Counted from the stretch's first letter, positions 25,432 through 36,295 are shown. The stretch: 64,000 bases of DNA from an uncultured Allobaculum sp. (GCA_910579655.1 CAJTVE010000003.1:21472-85471), one strand, 5' to 3'. The notes: generated from the letters alone by a model not told the origin. Numbers and translations are program-made.

Positions 25432-26665
25432 CTACAAGATCCTTTCTTCCAATATCGGTACGGTAGAACAGCTTGTCGCAGTTTACCTTCTTAACTTCTT
25501 CATACGTATTGGCCATCGCGTCTTCCAGTTTGTCTGCAAGGGTTACGACCATCAGCACGCGCCCGCCGTTGGTTAACAGCCTGCCTTCATCCATCTTGGT
25601 TCCCATGTGGTAAACCAGGCCATCGACCTCATTCACACCTTCAATCGCAGCCCCTTTGGTCGATCCGGCTGGATAGCCTTCACTGGCCAGGACAACACCA
25701 TGACTGGTTTTGTTGGTCCAGACAAGTTCTGGTTCCTTGTTTTCCATGACATCCAGAATGGCTTTGACAAAATCGCTTTCCAGACGGCACAGAATCACTT
25801 CAGCTTCCGGGTCACCAAAACGGGCATTGAATTCAATGACTTGTGGCCCTTTGTCCGTCACCATCAAACCGCCATACAGAAAACCGGTAAATGGGCAGCC
25901 TTCTTCAACGAGAGCTTTGGCCATCGGTTTCATGATGGTTTCCATTGTTTCTTCAACGAGTTCCGGCGTGATTTTCTTCACTGGAGAATAGCTTCCCATC
26001 CCCCCTGTATTTGGACCGGTATCACCATCACCGACACGTTTGTGGTCCTGGGCACACTCTAATGGATAGACATTTTCGCCGTTGACTAAAGCAATTAACG
26101 AGAATTCAAAGCCTTCGAGGTAGTCTTCAATGACAACGCTGTTGCCAGGAATGTCAAAGGCAATTTTTAAAGCCTCGAGAGCATCGGCTTCGTTCATCGC
26201 AACCGTTACTCCCTTGCCGGCTTTCAGGCCGTTTTCCTTGATGACAATTGGTGCTCCATGCTCTTTGACATAGGAACAGGCCGCATCATAGTCGGTAAAG
26301 GTCTGGTAGCCTGCGGTTGGAATGTTGTGTTTTTTCATCAGCCCTTTGGCGAAGTCTTTGGAGGCTTCGACTTGCGCCGCTGCTTTTGTCGGACCGAAGA
26401 TTTTCAGCCCCCGGGCTGCAAATTCGTCAACGATGCCATCAGCCAGCGCATTTTCCGGGCCCACAATCGTTAAATCGATGTCGTTACTGGCTGCAAAGTC
26501 GGCCAATTCAGTCATTTGATTGTCATCAATCGGCACCAGAGTGGCAATTTCTGCCATACCTGGATTGCCAGGGGCTGCAAACAGTTCAGTGCATAAGGTG
26601 GATTGAGAGGCGGCAAGCGCTAAGGCATGCTCGCGTCCGCCTTTTCCAATTACGAGAATTTTCAT
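25418..26665 (-). CDS. purD: Phosphoribosylamine--glycine ligase
   Basis: It joins phosphoribosylamine and glycine with ATP (step 2 of IMP synthesis). The N-terminus [16 protein letters not shown] is the family signature; the ATP-grasp part shows [20 protein letters not shown] and [10 protein letters not shown], and the metal-binding [10 protein letters not shown]. The start at 26665 is chosen because the signature begins there and AGGTG precedes it; an upstream in-frame extension would overlap purH. Length 415 is normal. Its product step follows PurF, so it depends on the distant purF gene. Confidence 0.96.
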   Translation of the reverse strand: MKILVIGKGGREHALALAASQSTLCTELFAAPGNPGMAEIATLVPIDDNQMTELADFAASNDIDLTIVGPENALADGIVDEFAARGLKIFGPTKAAAQVEASKDFAKGLMKKHNIPTAGYQTFTDYDAACSYVKEHGAPIVIKENGLKAGKGVTVAMNEADALEALKIAFDIPGNSVVIEDYLEGFEFSLIALVNGENVYPLECAQDHKRVGDGDTGPNTGGMGSYSPVKKITPELVEETMETIMKPMAKALVEEGCPFTGFLYGGLMVTDKGPQVIEFNARFGDPEAEVILCRLESDFVKAILDVMENKEPELVWTNKTSHGVVLASEGYPAGSTKGAAIEGVNEVDGLVYHMGTKMDEGRLLTNGGRVLMVVTLADKLEDAMANTYEEVKKVNCDKLFYRTDIGRKDLVDGEN

Positions 26666-26678
26666 GGCAGGCACCTGA

Positions 26679-28211
26679 TTAGTGTTTGAAGTGACGGACG
26701 CCAGTGAAGACCATGGCAATGCCGTTCTTGTTGCATTCATCAATGCTCAGCTGGTCTTTAATCGATCCACCTGGCTGAATAATGGCGGTCACACCAGCTT
26801 TTGCGGCTTCTTCAACCGTATCCGGCATTGGGAAGAAGGCATCAGAAGCCATAACGGAACCTTTGGCTTTTTCGCCAGCCTGTTCGATGGCAATCTTGGC
26901 TGCCCCAACACGGTTCATCTGGCCGGCACCCACACCGATCGTCTGGTTGTCTTTTACAAGAACAATCGCATTGGATTTGACGTGTTTGACGATATTCCAG
27001 CCAAAGAGCAGCTGCTCGAGTTCTTCATCTGTTGGTTTACGGTCCGTTGGGCAAGTGAGATCTTCCACTTTGACATGGTGAGTATCCATATCCTGAACAA
27101 GCAGACCATCATTGACATTGGTATATTTCAGCGTGTTGTTTGGCTCTAAAGTGGTATCCAGTTCGAGCAGACGGATATTTTTCTTGCGGGTCAGAATTTC
27201 CAGCGCTGCATCGGAGAATTTTGGCGCAATGATGATTTCCAAAAAAATCTTGCTTAATTTTTCAGCCAGTTCTTCATCGACTTCGTCGTTAAGGGCAACG
27301 ATACCGCCGAAAATGGAAACAGGGTCAGAATCGTAAGCTTTATCCCAGGCTTCATTGATGGTTTCGCCAATGCCCACACCACAGGGATTCATGTGTTTCA
27401 GACCAACGGCAGCCTTATGGCCCTGGCAGTCTTTGAGAACTTCAATGGCCGCGTTGCCATCCTGAATGTTGTTATAGGACAACTCTTTACCATGCAGCTG
27501 TTTAGCGTTGGCAAGAGAGTACTGGGGATTCATGCCTTTGTAGAAGGCTGCATGCTGGTGTGGATTTTCGCCATAGCGCAGATCCTGTACTTTGTCGAAA
27601 GTAATGGTCATGCTTTCCGGGAATTGTTCGCCAGTTTTCTTGGTCAGGTAGTCGGCAATCATGGTGTCATAACGGGCGGTGTGACGGAAAACTTTGGCAG
27701 CGAGACGTTCACGGGTTTCAAGCGTCGTTTCGCCCAGCGTATTGATTTCTTCGAGAACCTTGTCGTAATCAGCCGGATCGCAGATGACAGGAATGTAGCG
27801 ATAGTTCTTGGATCCGGAGCGCAGCATGCTTGGTCCGCCAATATCGATGTTTTCGATAATCTCTTCATGGCTGACGTCTGGTTTCTGAACCGTTTCTTTA
27901 AATGGATACAGGTTTACGCAGACCAGATCAATGTTCTGGATGCCCAGTTCTTCAATCTGTCTGACATGGTCAGGGTTATCTCTGACGCAAAGCAAGGCGC
28001 CGTGTACATTTGGATGCAAGGTTTTTACCCGGCCGTCCATGATTTCTGGAAAGCCAGTTACATCGGAAATCGAAATCGTGGAAATGCCTGCATTTTCCAG
28101 TGCCTTGCGCGTTCCGCCAGTGGAAATAATTTCGTATCCGGCCTTTACCAGCCCAGCCGCAAAATCGGTCAGGCCTGTTTTGTCGGAAACGCTGATCAGT
28201 GCTCTTTTCAT
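26679..28211 (-). CDS. purH: AICAR transformylase/IMP cyclohydrolase
   Basis: A bifunctional enzyme for the last two steps to IMP. The N-terminal cyclohydrolase domain has LISVSDKTGLTDFAAGLVKA, STGGTRKALE, and KTLHPNVHGALL. The transformylase domain shows RYGENPHQHAAFYK and VGLKHMNPCGVG, and the protein ends with a typical GVRHFKH. Length 510 is normal. GAGGAGAG precedes the ATG. It lies 311 bases after purN, with a probable internal promoter in between, and is followed by purD after a 13-base gap. Confidence 0.97.
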   Translation of the reverse strand: MKRALISVSDKTGLTDFAAGLVKAGYEIISTGGTRKALENAGISTISISDVTGFPEIMDGRVKTLHPNVHGALLCVRDNPDHVRQIEELGIQNIDLVCVNLYPFKETVQKPDVSHEEIIENIDIGGPSMLRSGSKNYRYIPVICDPADYDKVLEEINTLGETTLETRERLAAKVFRHTARYDTMIADYLTKKTGEQFPESMTITFDKVQDLRYGENPHQHAAFYKGMNPQYSLANAKQLHGKELSYNNIQDGNAAIEVLKDCQGHKAAVGLKHMNPCGVGIGETINEAWDKAYDSDPVSIFGGIVALNDEVDEELAEKLSKIFLEIIIAPKFSDAALEILTRKKNIRLLELDTTLEPNNTLKYTNVNDGLLVQDMDTHHVKVEDLTCPTDRKPTDEELEQLLFGWNIVKHVKSNAIVLVKDNQTIGVGAGQMNRVGAAKIAIEQAGEKAKGSVMASDAFFPMPDTVEEAAKAGVTAIIQPGGSIKDQLSIDECNKNGIAMVFTGVRHFKH

Positions 28212-28281
28212 AGTCTCTCCTCTTCTGATTTCTTGATTGTCCTGGATCTGTACCGAAACGATCTTTCAAAGGATTCCACAT

Positions 28282-28310
28282 TTATTAGGATCAATATGTA
28301 TATGGATCAA
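28282..28310 (-). promoter_or_regulatory. Probable internal promoter for purH-purD-fhs
   Basis: On the minus strand TTGATC (28305-28310), a 17-base spacer and TAATAA (28282-28287) lie about 70 bases upstream of purH. It is a moderate match and would let the last three genes be expressed apart from purE-purN. Confidence 0.4.
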
Positions 28311-28361
28311 AAAAATCGTATCGGTAAGCCCATGACAACTCCATCTTTTCAATAAGGAAAT

Positions 28362-28396
28362 CTGCTTGAAGAAATCCGCCAGATCTCTTCAAGCAG
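28362..28396 (-). repeat. 11-bp perfect stem-loop in the purN-purH gap
   Basis: CTGCTTGAAGA and TCTTCAAGCAG form a stem with a 13-base loop. There is no T-run on either side, so it is not a classical terminator; it may be a processing site, an RNA-stabilising element or an operator upstream of the internal promoter. The rest of the 311-base gap (28212-28522) shows no gene. Confidence 0.5.
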
Positions 28397-28522
28397 AGTC
28401 GATCTGAATGGTTGGAATGCGAGATAGATTGAAATCCACCTGCATTTTTGATCGTTAAAATTTTGTTCACTTATACGTTCTTTACGCTTATCCCTTATGG
28501 GTTTGCCCTTGCCTGCGGTCGA

Positions 28523-29110
28523 TTAATCGTTGGATTTGCGGGCGGCAATATCTTTAGCTGCCTGGTTGATCCCCCGATAGAACAGGTCATACTCCTTGGT
28601 ATGAACGGCAGTTTCCAGCTGATCAAGAGTCCATGCCGGGTCAATCGCCACAGACTCCTGGATAATGATCGGTCCGCTGTCGATATTTTCATCAATATAA
28701 TGAACCGTCACGCCGGTCTGAGGCACTTTCGCCTCATAAGCGTCGCGAATGGCATGAGCGCCCGGAAAATTGGGCAGCATGGCCGGATGCAGATTGACGA
28801 TCCGGTTTGGATAGGCATCAAGCAGGGTCTTGCCGACGATGCGCATATAACCGGACAGAATGATCATCTCCACATCCAGCTCATCGAGCCATTCGAGAAT
28901 CGCTTTTTCGTATTCCGTTTTGCTGGGATAGGCTTTGGGATTGAACCAGCGTTCCGGCAGTCCATAGGTGACCGCTTTCTGGCGGACAGGCGCGTGTTCT
29001 TTGTCACAGACGACGCCAGCCAGATCGACATCCAGCTTTCCCTGCCGACTGACCTTGACCAGGGCGTCAAAGTTTGTTCCGCTTCCGGAGGCAAAAACGA
29101 TCGCTTTCAT
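28523..29110 (-). CDS. purN: Phosphoribosylglycinamide formyltransferase
   Basis: It transfers the formyl group of 10-formyl-THF to GAR (step 3). [19 protein letters not shown] is the substrate-binding N-terminus, and [20 protein letters not shown] and [20 protein letters not shown] carry the catalytic Asn-His region; [16 protein letters not shown] holds the catalytic Asp. Length 195 is normal. The start overlaps the purM stop in an ATGA, pointing to translational coupling. Confidence 0.96.
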   Translation of the reverse strand: MKAIVFASGSGTNFDALVKVSRQGKLDVDLAGVVCDKEHAPVRQKAVTYGLPERWFNPKAYPSKTEYEKAILEWLDELDVEMIILSGYMRIVGKTLLDAYPNRIVNLHPAMLPNFPGAHAIRDAYEAKVPQTGVTVHYIDENIDSGPIIIQESVAIDPAWTLDQLETAVHTKEYDLFYRGINQAAKDIAARKSND

Positions 29111-30138
29111 CGATGAAGTTCTACCTTTCCAGAATCTGTGACTTCACCAATCACAAAGCTTTCCTGGCCGACTTCTTTGAGCAGATCCTGAACCAGGACT
29201 GCCTGAGATGGATCAACCGCAATGACAAAGCCAATTCCCATATTGAAGACGTTGTACATTTCCTGTTCGGTAATGTTGGAACGTTTCTGGATGAAGTCAA
29301 AGATCGCGGGTCTTGGAAAGCTGTCAAGGTTGATCGATACTCCCTGGCCTTCATGAAGCATCCGCGGAATGTTTTCAAAGAAACCACCGCCGGTAATGTG
29401 CGCCATCCCGTGCAGGTCAGCTTTGCCAAAGAGGTGTTTTACCGGTTTGACATAGATGCGGGTAGGTTCCAGCAGGACATCCCCCAGACGTTTTCCCCCC
29501 AGTTCTTCAAATTCAGCATGGGCATCGAGGTGGTTGTCTTTAAACAGAACCTTGCGCACCAGCGAGAAGCCGTTGGAATGAACACCGGAAGAGGGCAGTC
29601 CAATCAGCACGTCGCCGGCCTTGACTTTTTCATTGGTCAGCAGCTTATCGCGATCGACGCCGCCAACACAGAACCCCGCCAGATCATAATGATGAACATC
29701 ATACATATCTGGCATTTCAGCGGTTTCGCCGCCGATCAGTGCACATTCGGACTGAACACAGCCATCGGCTACTCCTTTGACGATCTGTTCGATCACTTCC
29801 GGATGGTTTTTGCCAACCGCAATGTAGTCCAGAAAAAACAGCGGCGCTGCTCCCTGAACGAGAACGTCGTTGACACACATCGCCACGGCATCGATGCCGA
29901 TGGTATCATGTTTGTCCATTTCAAAAGCGAGCATCAGTTTGGTGCCAACGCCATCGGTTCCGGAAACCAGAACCGGGTCATGCAGGCCGGCCTCTTTTAA
30001 GTCAAACATGCCGCCAAAGGCGCCGATCGAATCGATCGCGCCTGGAACTTTGGTGCGGGCCACATGCGATTTAATGCGGCGGACACTGTCATAGCCAGCT
30101 TCTAAATCAACGCCGGCTGCTTTATATTGATCTGCCAT
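29107..30138 (-). CDS. purM: Phosphoribosylformylglycinamidine cyclo-ligase
   Basis: AIR synthetase (step 5). Visible motifs: [60 protein letters not shown] and [10 protein letters not shown], all canonical. The start [20 protein letters not shown] at 30138 has AAAGGAAAA upstream and begins one base after the stop of the PurF-like gene. Length 343. The stop overlaps purN. In the operon it follows purL directly in the pathway, although the PurF-like gene lies between them. Confidence 0.96.
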   Translation of the reverse strand: MADQYKAAGVDLEAGYDSVRRIKSHVARTKVPGAIDSIGAFGGMFDLKEAGLHDPVLVSGTDGVGTKLMLAFEMDKHDTIGIDAVAMCVNDVLVQGAAPLFFLDYIAVGKNHPEVIEQIVKGVADGCVQSECALIGGETAEMPDMYDVHHYDLAGFCVGGVDRDKLLTNEKVKAGDVLIGLPSSGVHSNGFSLVRKVLFKDNHLDAHAEFEELGGKRLGDVLLEPTRIYVKPVKHLFGKADLHGMAHITGGGFFENIPRMLHEGQGVSINLDSFPRPAIFDFIQKRSNITEQEMYNVFNMGIGFVIAVDPSQAVLVQDLLKEVGQESFVIGEVTDSGKVELHR

Positions 30139-30139
30139 T

Positions 30140-31507
30140 TCAGTTTTCCTTTCCAGGGTCATAGTCGTAAAGTTTGCCAAAATACCGGCCGCTCATGCAG
30201 GCGGTACAGATTGAATCCCCTAAAACTTCTTCAAAATCTTCCAGCCTCAAAAAGCGAAGCGAATCGGCGTGAAACAGCTCTTTCATCTCATCGAGATCAT
30301 AGTTCGCGCAAATCAGCTTGCTTTGATCCATATATTCCGTGCCATAGAAACAGGAATGCTTAATTTCTGGCGAGGCAATGCGCAGATGGACTTCTTTTGC
30401 CCCGGCTTCTTTTAATAATCGGCAAAGAAAGGAAGCCGTTTTGCCTTTTTGAATGGAGTCATCAACCAGGAAGACAGATTTGCCTTTGACAATCGAGCTG
30501 ATGGCATTCAGGCGGGTGTTGATCTCCTTTTCCTTCTGCTCCTTGATCGGTCTTACGAATGTCGAGCCGACATACCGGTTTTTAATCAAGCCGATTTCAT
30601 AGGGAATCTTCAGTTCTCTGGCGAAGGCGGCAGCAGCCGAAATGGCTGTATCCGGCACACCGATGACAATATCGGCTTTTTCGCTTTCCCCTTTTGCTAA
30701 GACCTTGCCAAGTTTCTGCCGAATTTTATGCACCGACTGGTCTTTGAACAGCGAATCTTCTCTTGAGTAGTAGACCGCCTCCATGGCGCATGGATATTTG
30801 GCTCCGACATCCATCTGTCTGGTCGTAAAGCCATGCCGCCCCAAAAAAATCATCTGTCCTGGGTCAATGGCAATGGGTTTGCCAACATCAAACATGCCAA
30901 AGGCTGAGGTTTCGGATGCAAACAGATAACCATCCTGATACGGCACGTAATAGAGCTGACTGATCGCCAGTCGGCTGACCACGGCATACATCGTGTGGCG
31001 GGTCATCAGGATAAAGGCGTATGGGCCTTTGAGAATCTGGGTTGCCGTTTCAATTTTGTCGACCAGCTTGCCCGGAGCCATCTGAATCAGGTGGGTGATG
31101 ACTTCCGCATCCGAAGTGCCCTGGAAGATCAGGCCGTCTGCTTCCATGTGTTTGCGAAGACTTGGGGCATTGGAAATCATGCCGGCTGTTGCGATCGCAA
31201 AGGAGCCCTGATGGGCTCTGACCATCAGTGGCTGCAAATTTGCGGTTCCCATATCGCTTTCGGTGGCCATCCTGACCTGGCCTAAAGCGTACTGGCCATC
31301 GAGTTCAGCCAGTTTTTCAGGGTTGAAACTTTCCGCAAGCATGCCAAAGCTTTTATAGACTTTGACTGTTTCGCCATTACCGCTGGCAATCCCGGCGCTG
31401 TCCGAACCTCGATGCTGCAAACCGTGCAGCAGATAGTAAACAACACTCGAGGCATCCGAAACATTCCAGGCCGCTGCTAAGCCGGCTGAATTCTGATGGG
31501 ACTTCAA
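30140..31507 (-). CDS. PurF paralogue with a dead glutaminase site
   Basis: A 455-residue homologue of amidophosphoribosyltransferase. Where canonical PurF begins with Cys in EECGVFG, this one reads NSAGLAAAW, so the nucleophile is Ala. The oxyanion-hole HNG is TAG (IATAGMISN). The PRPP loop is [12 protein letters not shown] in place of DDSIVRGTT, and the flexible loop is altered. All four Fe-S cysteines remain ([20 protein letters not shown]). It starts with TTG at 31507, after AAGGAG, overlapping the purL stop as TTGA. It may be ammonia-dependent, a regulatory partner of PurF, or an Fe-S sensor; all are inference. The intact purF is at 19388. Confidence 0.9.
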   Translation of the reverse strand: MKSHQNSAGLAAAWNVSDASSVVYYLLHGLQHRGSDSAGIASGNGETVKVYKSFGMLAESFNPEKLAELDGQYALGQVRMATESDMGTANLQPLMVRAHQGSFAIATAGMISNAPSLRKHMEADGLIFQGTSDAEVITHLIQMAPGKLVDKIETATQILKGPYAFILMTRHTMYAVVSRLAISQLYYVPYQDGYLFASETSAFGMFDVGKPIAIDPGQMIFLGRHGFTTRQMDVGAKYPCAMEAVYYSREDSLFKDQSVHKIRQKLGKVLAKGESEKADIVIGVPDTAISAAAAFARELKIPYEIGLIKNRYVGSTFVRPIKEQKEKEINTRLNAISSIVKGKSVFLVDDSIQKGKTASFLCRLLKEAGAKEVHLRIASPEIKHSCFYGTEYMDQSKLICANYDLDEMKELFHADSLRFLRLEDFEEVLGDSICTACMSGRYFGKLYDYDPGKEN

Positions 31508-34500
31508 TTTTCTTCTCCTTCGTGTGTAAAGAAGTGAACACCGGAAGCGAAGATGTTCTGGTCACGATCCCCCGCAATGTTCTGGAACAAGCCATCTTCA
31601 TAACGTTCCGAATGGCCCATTTTGCCAAAGATCATGCCATCCGCACTCAGAATTCCTTCAATGGCCAGGCTGGATCCATTGAGGTTGTCTTCGCCATTCA
31701 TGGTTGGATTCCCGTTTTCATCGACATACTGCGTAGCAATCTGTCCATTTTCAGCCAGGGATTTGAGCAGTTGTGGATCGGCCATGAATTTTCCTTCCCC
31801 ATGGGAAATGGCAACGGAATGGATCTGGCCTGGTTCGAATTCCTGAAGCCATGGTGATTTGTTGGAGGTGATGCGGGTTCTGGCCACGTGGGAGACATGA
31901 CGGTTGATGTCGTTATGGAACAGGGTGGCCAGTTCACTTCCCTCTTTATCGAGATCGCCAAATGGAAGCAGGCCGGATTTGACCAGAGCCTGGAATCCAT
32001 TGCAGATTCCAAGAATCAAACCTTCATTGGCCCGCATGGTATTGAGGGCTTCCTTGATTTTCGGGTTGCGCAGAACGGAAACGATAAATTTACCGGATCC
32101 ATCTGGTTCATCCGCCAGCGAGAAGCCGCCGACAAGCATGAAGATCTGGGCGTTTTCAATTTCAGCAGCCAGTTGGTCAATCGATTTTGTGATGTGGTCA
32201 ACATCAAGGTTGTTAAAGACAACTGTATGAACATCAGCGCCGGCCCGGCTGAATTTTGCGGCTGTATCGATTTCGCAGTTCTGGCCTGGGAAAACTGGAA
32301 TGACAACGACTGGCTTTTCCACTTTAACTTTGGAATAGCGGCGTTCACCTTTGGCCAGCGGTGTATCGATCTCAACATTTTCGTGCGCCACGGTGCGTGG
32401 ATACAGGCCGGAATAACGGGATGTCCATAAAGCATACGCTTCCGGAATGGCCATCTTTTCTTCGTTGATGGCAATTGTATGGGAATCATTGGTTGTGCCA
32501 AGACGGATCCAGTTTTTCTCTTCGATGGGTTCAGTGGTTTCAACAATCAAAGATCCAAGATTAAAGCTGTAGGGTTCATCGGTTTTGATGTCTGCACCGA
32601 TTTCGTTGCCAAAGCTCATGATGGCAGCCGCTGCTCCAACGCCCCCATCTTTAATGGTGCGGGCTGAAAGAACTTTGCCTTCCTTGTGGGCGTTGGCAAA
32701 AGATCTGAAGTTTTCGCGCAAAGCTTCATAATCAGGCTCGCCATTTTCAAGCGGCTGATGTTTGAGCAGGTAAACTGGATGATCTGCCCCAACGAATTCA
32801 CCAGCAATAATGTCATCCGTTTTAGCCGTTGTGACTGCGAACGTGATCAGTGTTGGTGGAACGTGGAGATCATTGAAGGTTCCGGACATGGAATCTTTAC
32901 CGCCGATGGCCGGGGTTTCAAATTCAAGCTGGGCTTTGACAAGACCAAGCAGTGCCTGTAAAGGATACCCCCATTTTTCAGGATCTTTATTGAGGCGTTC
33001 GAAATATTCCTGGTTGGACAGTCTGGCTTTAAATGGATCAGCACCTAAAGCAGCCAGTCTTGCCAGTGCTTCAATGACGGAATACTGGGATCCAAGCCAT
33101 GGCGAAAAGCGCGAAAGTTTTGGATCAAAGCCATAAGTCATTAAAGAGCAGGTCGTGGTAAATCCATCGACTGGCAGTTTCTGAACCGAACCAATTTCCG
33201 GAGTATGCTGCGTTTTGCCGCCAAATGGCATCAGAACTGTGCTCTTTCCGATGGATGCATCAAACATTTCAGACAGACCACTCTGGTCAGCGGTATTGGC
33301 TTCGATCAGGACCTCTTGAAGGGTTTTTGCATTTGCGTCTTCTTTGGCTGCAAATGGGCTGCAGGCTTCTTCACCGGGTTCAATGATGGCTTCAACTTCC
33401 TGACGGACTCCATTGGTATCAAGGAAGTGACGGTCGAGATCGACAATGGTATCCCCGCGCCAATTCATGATCAGACGGGGTTCTTCAATAACGTCAGCCA
33501 CTTTAATCGCATTCAGGTTTTCTTTTTCGCATTCTTTCAGGAACGCATCCAGATCGTCTTTCGCGATGCAGACAGCCATTCGTTCCTGGCTTTCAGAAAT
33601 GGCCAGTTCGGTTCCATCCAGGCCGGTATATTTCACGGGGACAGCATCCAGATCGATGATCAGACCATCCGCCAGTTCACCAACAGCGACCGAAACACCG
33701 CCGGCGCCAAAGTCGTTGGCTTTCTTGATCAGGCGGGTGGCATCCGGATTGCGGAACAGCCGCTGCAGTTTGCGCTCCATCAGCGCATTTCCCTTCTGGA
33801 CTTCAGAGGAGCAGGTATCAAGTGAGGTATCGTTGTGTTCTTTGGAAGAACCAGTCGCCCCGCCAATGCCATCCCGACCAGTCGCGCCGCCGATGTAGAC
33901 GATCACATCCCCGGCAACAGGTTTTTCACGTTTGACATGGTTTTTCGGGGCCGCTCCAACCACGCCGCCGACTTCCATTCGTTTGGCTACATAGCCAGGA
34001 TCGAAAATTTCTTCAACGTAAGTGGTTGCCAGGCCAATCTGGTTTCCATAAGAGGAGTAACCGCGGGCAGCCGTTTTGGAAATTTTGGATTGCGGCAGTT
34101 TGTGTTCGAGCGTTTCGGATAATGGGGCATTGATATCGCCCGCCCCGGTAATGCGCATGGCCTGATAAACATAGCTGCGGCCCGACAGCGGGTCACGGAT
34201 CGCGCCGCCAATGCAGGTCGCCGCGCCGCCAAATGGTTCAATTTCGGTTGGATGGTTATGCGTTTCGTTTTTGAACATCAAAAGCCAGGGTTCGTTTACG
34301 CCATTGACATCGACTTCGATTTCCACAGAGCAGGCATTAATTTCATCGCTGACTTCCTGGTCATCGAGTTTGCCGCGCTTGCGTAAGGTACGGCCGGCAA
34401 TGGTCGCCAGATCCATCAGCGTGACTGGCTTATCGGTGCGGTTGTTTTCTTTACGCAGATCAAGGTAAGCATTCCAGGCCGCTTCAATCTGTTCGTTGAA

Positions 34501-35214
34501 GGTTTCATTGTTGAAATGAACGTCTTTGAGAATGGTCTCGAATGTGGTGTGCCGACAATGGTCAGACCAGTAGGTGTCCAGAACCCGGACTTCCGTCATG
34601 GTTGGATTGCGATGTTCCTGGTTTTTGAAGTAGTCCTGAATGAAAACCAGATCTTCCAAAGACATGGCCAGACCCATGGAAGAACGCAGGGCTTCAAGCT
34701 GATCTTTGTCAAAGTCGATAAAGCTTTCAAGAACCGGCACATCCTGAATGGCCACGTTTTGAGAATCATCCAGGATCTCCATATTTTTCTTGCGGGACTC
34801 GACCGGGTTGATCATGTAATGCTCGATGGCGGCCAGCTGATCGTCATTTACATGGTCCATCACCATCAGGGTGCCCGAGTGAATGCGAACATCTTTTTTA
34901 TTGTTGAGCAGCATCAGACACTGCATGGCCGAATCCGCACGCTGGTCATACTGACCAGGCAGATATTCAAAGGCCAGCACATGCTTGCCGGTGGTATCGA
35001 CTGTTTCTAACACTTCATCAACCGCCGGTTCAGCAATGACGTTTTCTTCAAGCAGAGCAATATCGTTGGCGTCGGCATTGAAAATATCATAAATGACATA
35101 CATCTCTAACCCGAAATCCGGGTTGAGTGATAAATCTTTGATCAAAGTCTGCTGCAAAGACTGGCTTTCAATCTGATACGCCGGTTTTTTCTTGATCAGG
35201 CGCCGAGTGTTCAT
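31504..35214 (-). CDS. purL: Phosphoribosylformylglycinamidine synthase, fused type
   Basis: FGAM synthase (step 4) as one 1236-residue chain, so separate purS and purQ are not needed. The synthetase halves show NETHNHPTEIEPFGGAATC and GGATGRDGIGGAT. The C-terminal glutaminase has PGQNCEIDTA, GGFSLADEP, LGICNGFQALVKSG with the nucleophilic Cys, and AISHGEGKF with the catalytic His. The length fits the clostridial fused form. The start overlaps purE (ATGA) and the stop overlaps the PurF-like gene (TTGA). Confidence 0.96.
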   Translation of the reverse strand: MNTRRLIKKKPAYQIESQSLQQTLIKDLSLNPDFGLEMYVIYDIFNADANDIALLEENVIAEPAVDEVLETVDTTGKHVLAFEYLPGQYDQRADSAMQCLMLLNNKKDVRIHSGTLMVMDHVNDDQLAAIEHYMINPVESRKKNMEILDDSQNVAIQDVPVLESFIDFDKDQLEALRSSMGLAMSLEDLVFIQDYFKNQEHRNPTMTEVRVLDTYWSDHCRHTTFETILKDVHFNNETFNEQIEAAWNAYLDLRKENNRTDKPVTLMDLATIAGRTLRKRGKLDDQEVSDEINACSVEIEVDVNGVNEPWLLMFKNETHNHPTEIEPFGGAATCIGGAIRDPLSGRSYVYQAMRITGAGDINAPLSETLEHKLPQSKISKTAARGYSSYGNQIGLATTYVEEIFDPGYVAKRMEVGGVVGAAPKNHVKREKPVAGDVIVYIGGATGRDGIGGATGSSKEHNDTSLDTCSSEVQKGNALMERKLQRLFRNPDATRLIKKANDFGAGGVSVAVGELADGLIIDLDAVPVKYTGLDGTELAISESQERMAVCIAKDDLDAFLKECEKENLNAIKVADVIEEPRLIMNWRGDTIVDLDRHFLDTNGVRQEVEAIIEPGEEACSPFAAKEDANAKTLQEVLIEANTADQSGLSEMFDASIGKSTVLMPFGGKTQHTPEIGSVQKLPVDGFTTTCSLMTYGFDPKLSRFSPWLGSQYSVIEALARLAALGADPFKARLSNQEYFERLNKDPEKWGYPLQALLGLVKAQLEFETPAIGGKDSMSGTFNDLHVPPTLITFAVTTAKTDDIIAGEFVGADHPVYLLKHQPLENGEPDYEALRENFRSFANAHKEGKVLSARTIKDGGVGAAAAIMSFGNEIGADIKTDEPYSFNLGSLIVETTEPIEEKNWIRLGTTNDSHTIAINEEKMAIPEAYALWTSRYSGLYPRTVAHENVEIDTPLAKGERRYSKVKVEKPVVVIPVFPGQNCEIDTAAKFSRAGADVHTVVFNNLDVDHITKSIDQLAAEIENAQIFMLVGGFSLADEPDGSGKFIVSVLRNPKIKEALNTMRANEGLILGICNGFQALVKSGLLPFGDLDKEGSELATLFHNDINRHVSHVARTRITSNKSPWLQEFEPGQIHSVAISHGEGKFMADPQLLKSLAENGQIATQYVDENGNPTMNGEDNLNGSSLAIEGILSADGMIFGKMGHSERYEDGLFQNIAGDRDQNIFASGVHFFTHEGEEN

Positions 35215-35708
35215 TCCTCTTCCTCCAGTCTGGATCCTTCCAGAACTTTTGCGGCCTGATCGGCTTTAAAGGTGCGAATGCGCTCAGCCAAAGCCGGATC
35301 ACCAAGCGCGATCATCTGGCCGGCTAAAATTGCGGCATTTTTGGCCCCGGCTTTTCCAATGGCCACCGTTGCAACCGGAACGCCGGCTGGCATCTGGACG
35401 GTGGATAATAAGGAATCCATTCCACCCAGGGCACTTGTCTGCATGGGAATTCCGATGATGGGCAGAATGGTTGAACTGGCCAGCACCCCCGCTAAATGCG
35501 CAGCACCGCCAGCGGCGGCGATGATCACCTGAATGCCATTTTTCTTTGCGTTTCTGGATAGCTCGAGAACAGCATCCGGCGTGCGGTGGGCTGAAAGCAC
35601 TCTGGCTTCATAAGGAATTTCAAGATCCTTAAGCTGGTCAAGGCATGCCTGGACGACAGGAAGATCGGATCTGCTTCCCATCACAACCAATACTTTTGCG
35701 TTTTCCAT
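35211..35708 (-). CDS. purE: N5-carboxyaminoimidazole ribonucleotide mutase
   Basis: The first gene of the operon, 165 residues. MGSRSDLPVVQACLDQLKDL carries the PurE signature (MGSxSD), followed by VLSAHRTPD and the AAAGGAAHLAGVLAS loop that binds the nucleotide. Class I PurE acts on N5-CAIR made by PurK; no purK is present in the window, so it may lie elsewhere or the enzyme could act directly on AIR plus CO2. AAAGGAA precedes the ATG. The control region upstream is 860 bp long and divergent. Confidence 0.95.
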   Translation of the reverse strand: MENAKVLVVMGSRSDLPVVQACLDQLKDLEIPYEARVLSAHRTPDAVLELSRNAKKNGIQVIIAAAGGAAHLAGVLASSTILPIIGIPMQTSALGGMDSLLSTVQMPAGVPVATVAIGKAGAKNAAILAGQMIALGDPALAERIRTFKADQAAKVLEGSRLEEEE

Positions 35709-36264
35709 TTCCTTTATCTGATCCTTTCTTAAAACTGGCTCTACAGTCAGTCAGCTGAAATCTCTTTTGATGAAATACACCCTTGAAATGACATCCCACA
35801 AGGAAACAAATCCATTTTGCTTTCCTCTGGAAAGAGAGAAACCAGAGAGTCTGGAATTCTCTTGCATGGAACCTGTTTCAGATTGTTTCATGAACTTTGT
35901 TATGGGTTTCAGGCTGACAATCCCGAAATGGTGTCAAAGCCATAACGAAACAGACTGAATCAAAACCGCCCAAAAAGTCAGATTTTCATAAAAGGCTTTC
36001 TTTATTTTCTGGTTTTAACAGGTTTTGGTTTTCATTTTTGACCGCTTCGTTACCATAACTGTGATTCGATTCAATTGCTATTCCACTTTATTTCCATAAT
36101 ATCGATACAATTCACAACACTATGGCTTTTTAGCACACAGCAACGGATGATTGAATTTCATTTACTTTGAGCATATAAGAGGCATCGCGATGAATTTCAG
36201 GGTCATATTGGCTTATGTCCGCTCATAGGCAGGCAATTTTTCCATTGTCTGTTCGATTGGACGT

Positions 36265-36295
36265 CAAAAAAGCGCACCGGTCTTGCAGGTACGCT
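36265..36295 (-). terminator. Terminator of the mini-gene
   Basis: On the minus strand AGCGTACC pairs with GGTGCGCT (7 of 8) over a 9-base loop and is followed by six T. The stem begins inside the stop codon of the 17-codon ORF. Confidence 0.75.

Noticed and set aside
27393-28355. 320-codon frame opposite purH
   Set aside because: Antisense shadow of purH with no start signal or domain.
35709-36264. Purine, guanine or PRPP riboswitch upstream of purE
   Set aside because: I looked for the conserved core sequences on the purE strand and did not find them.
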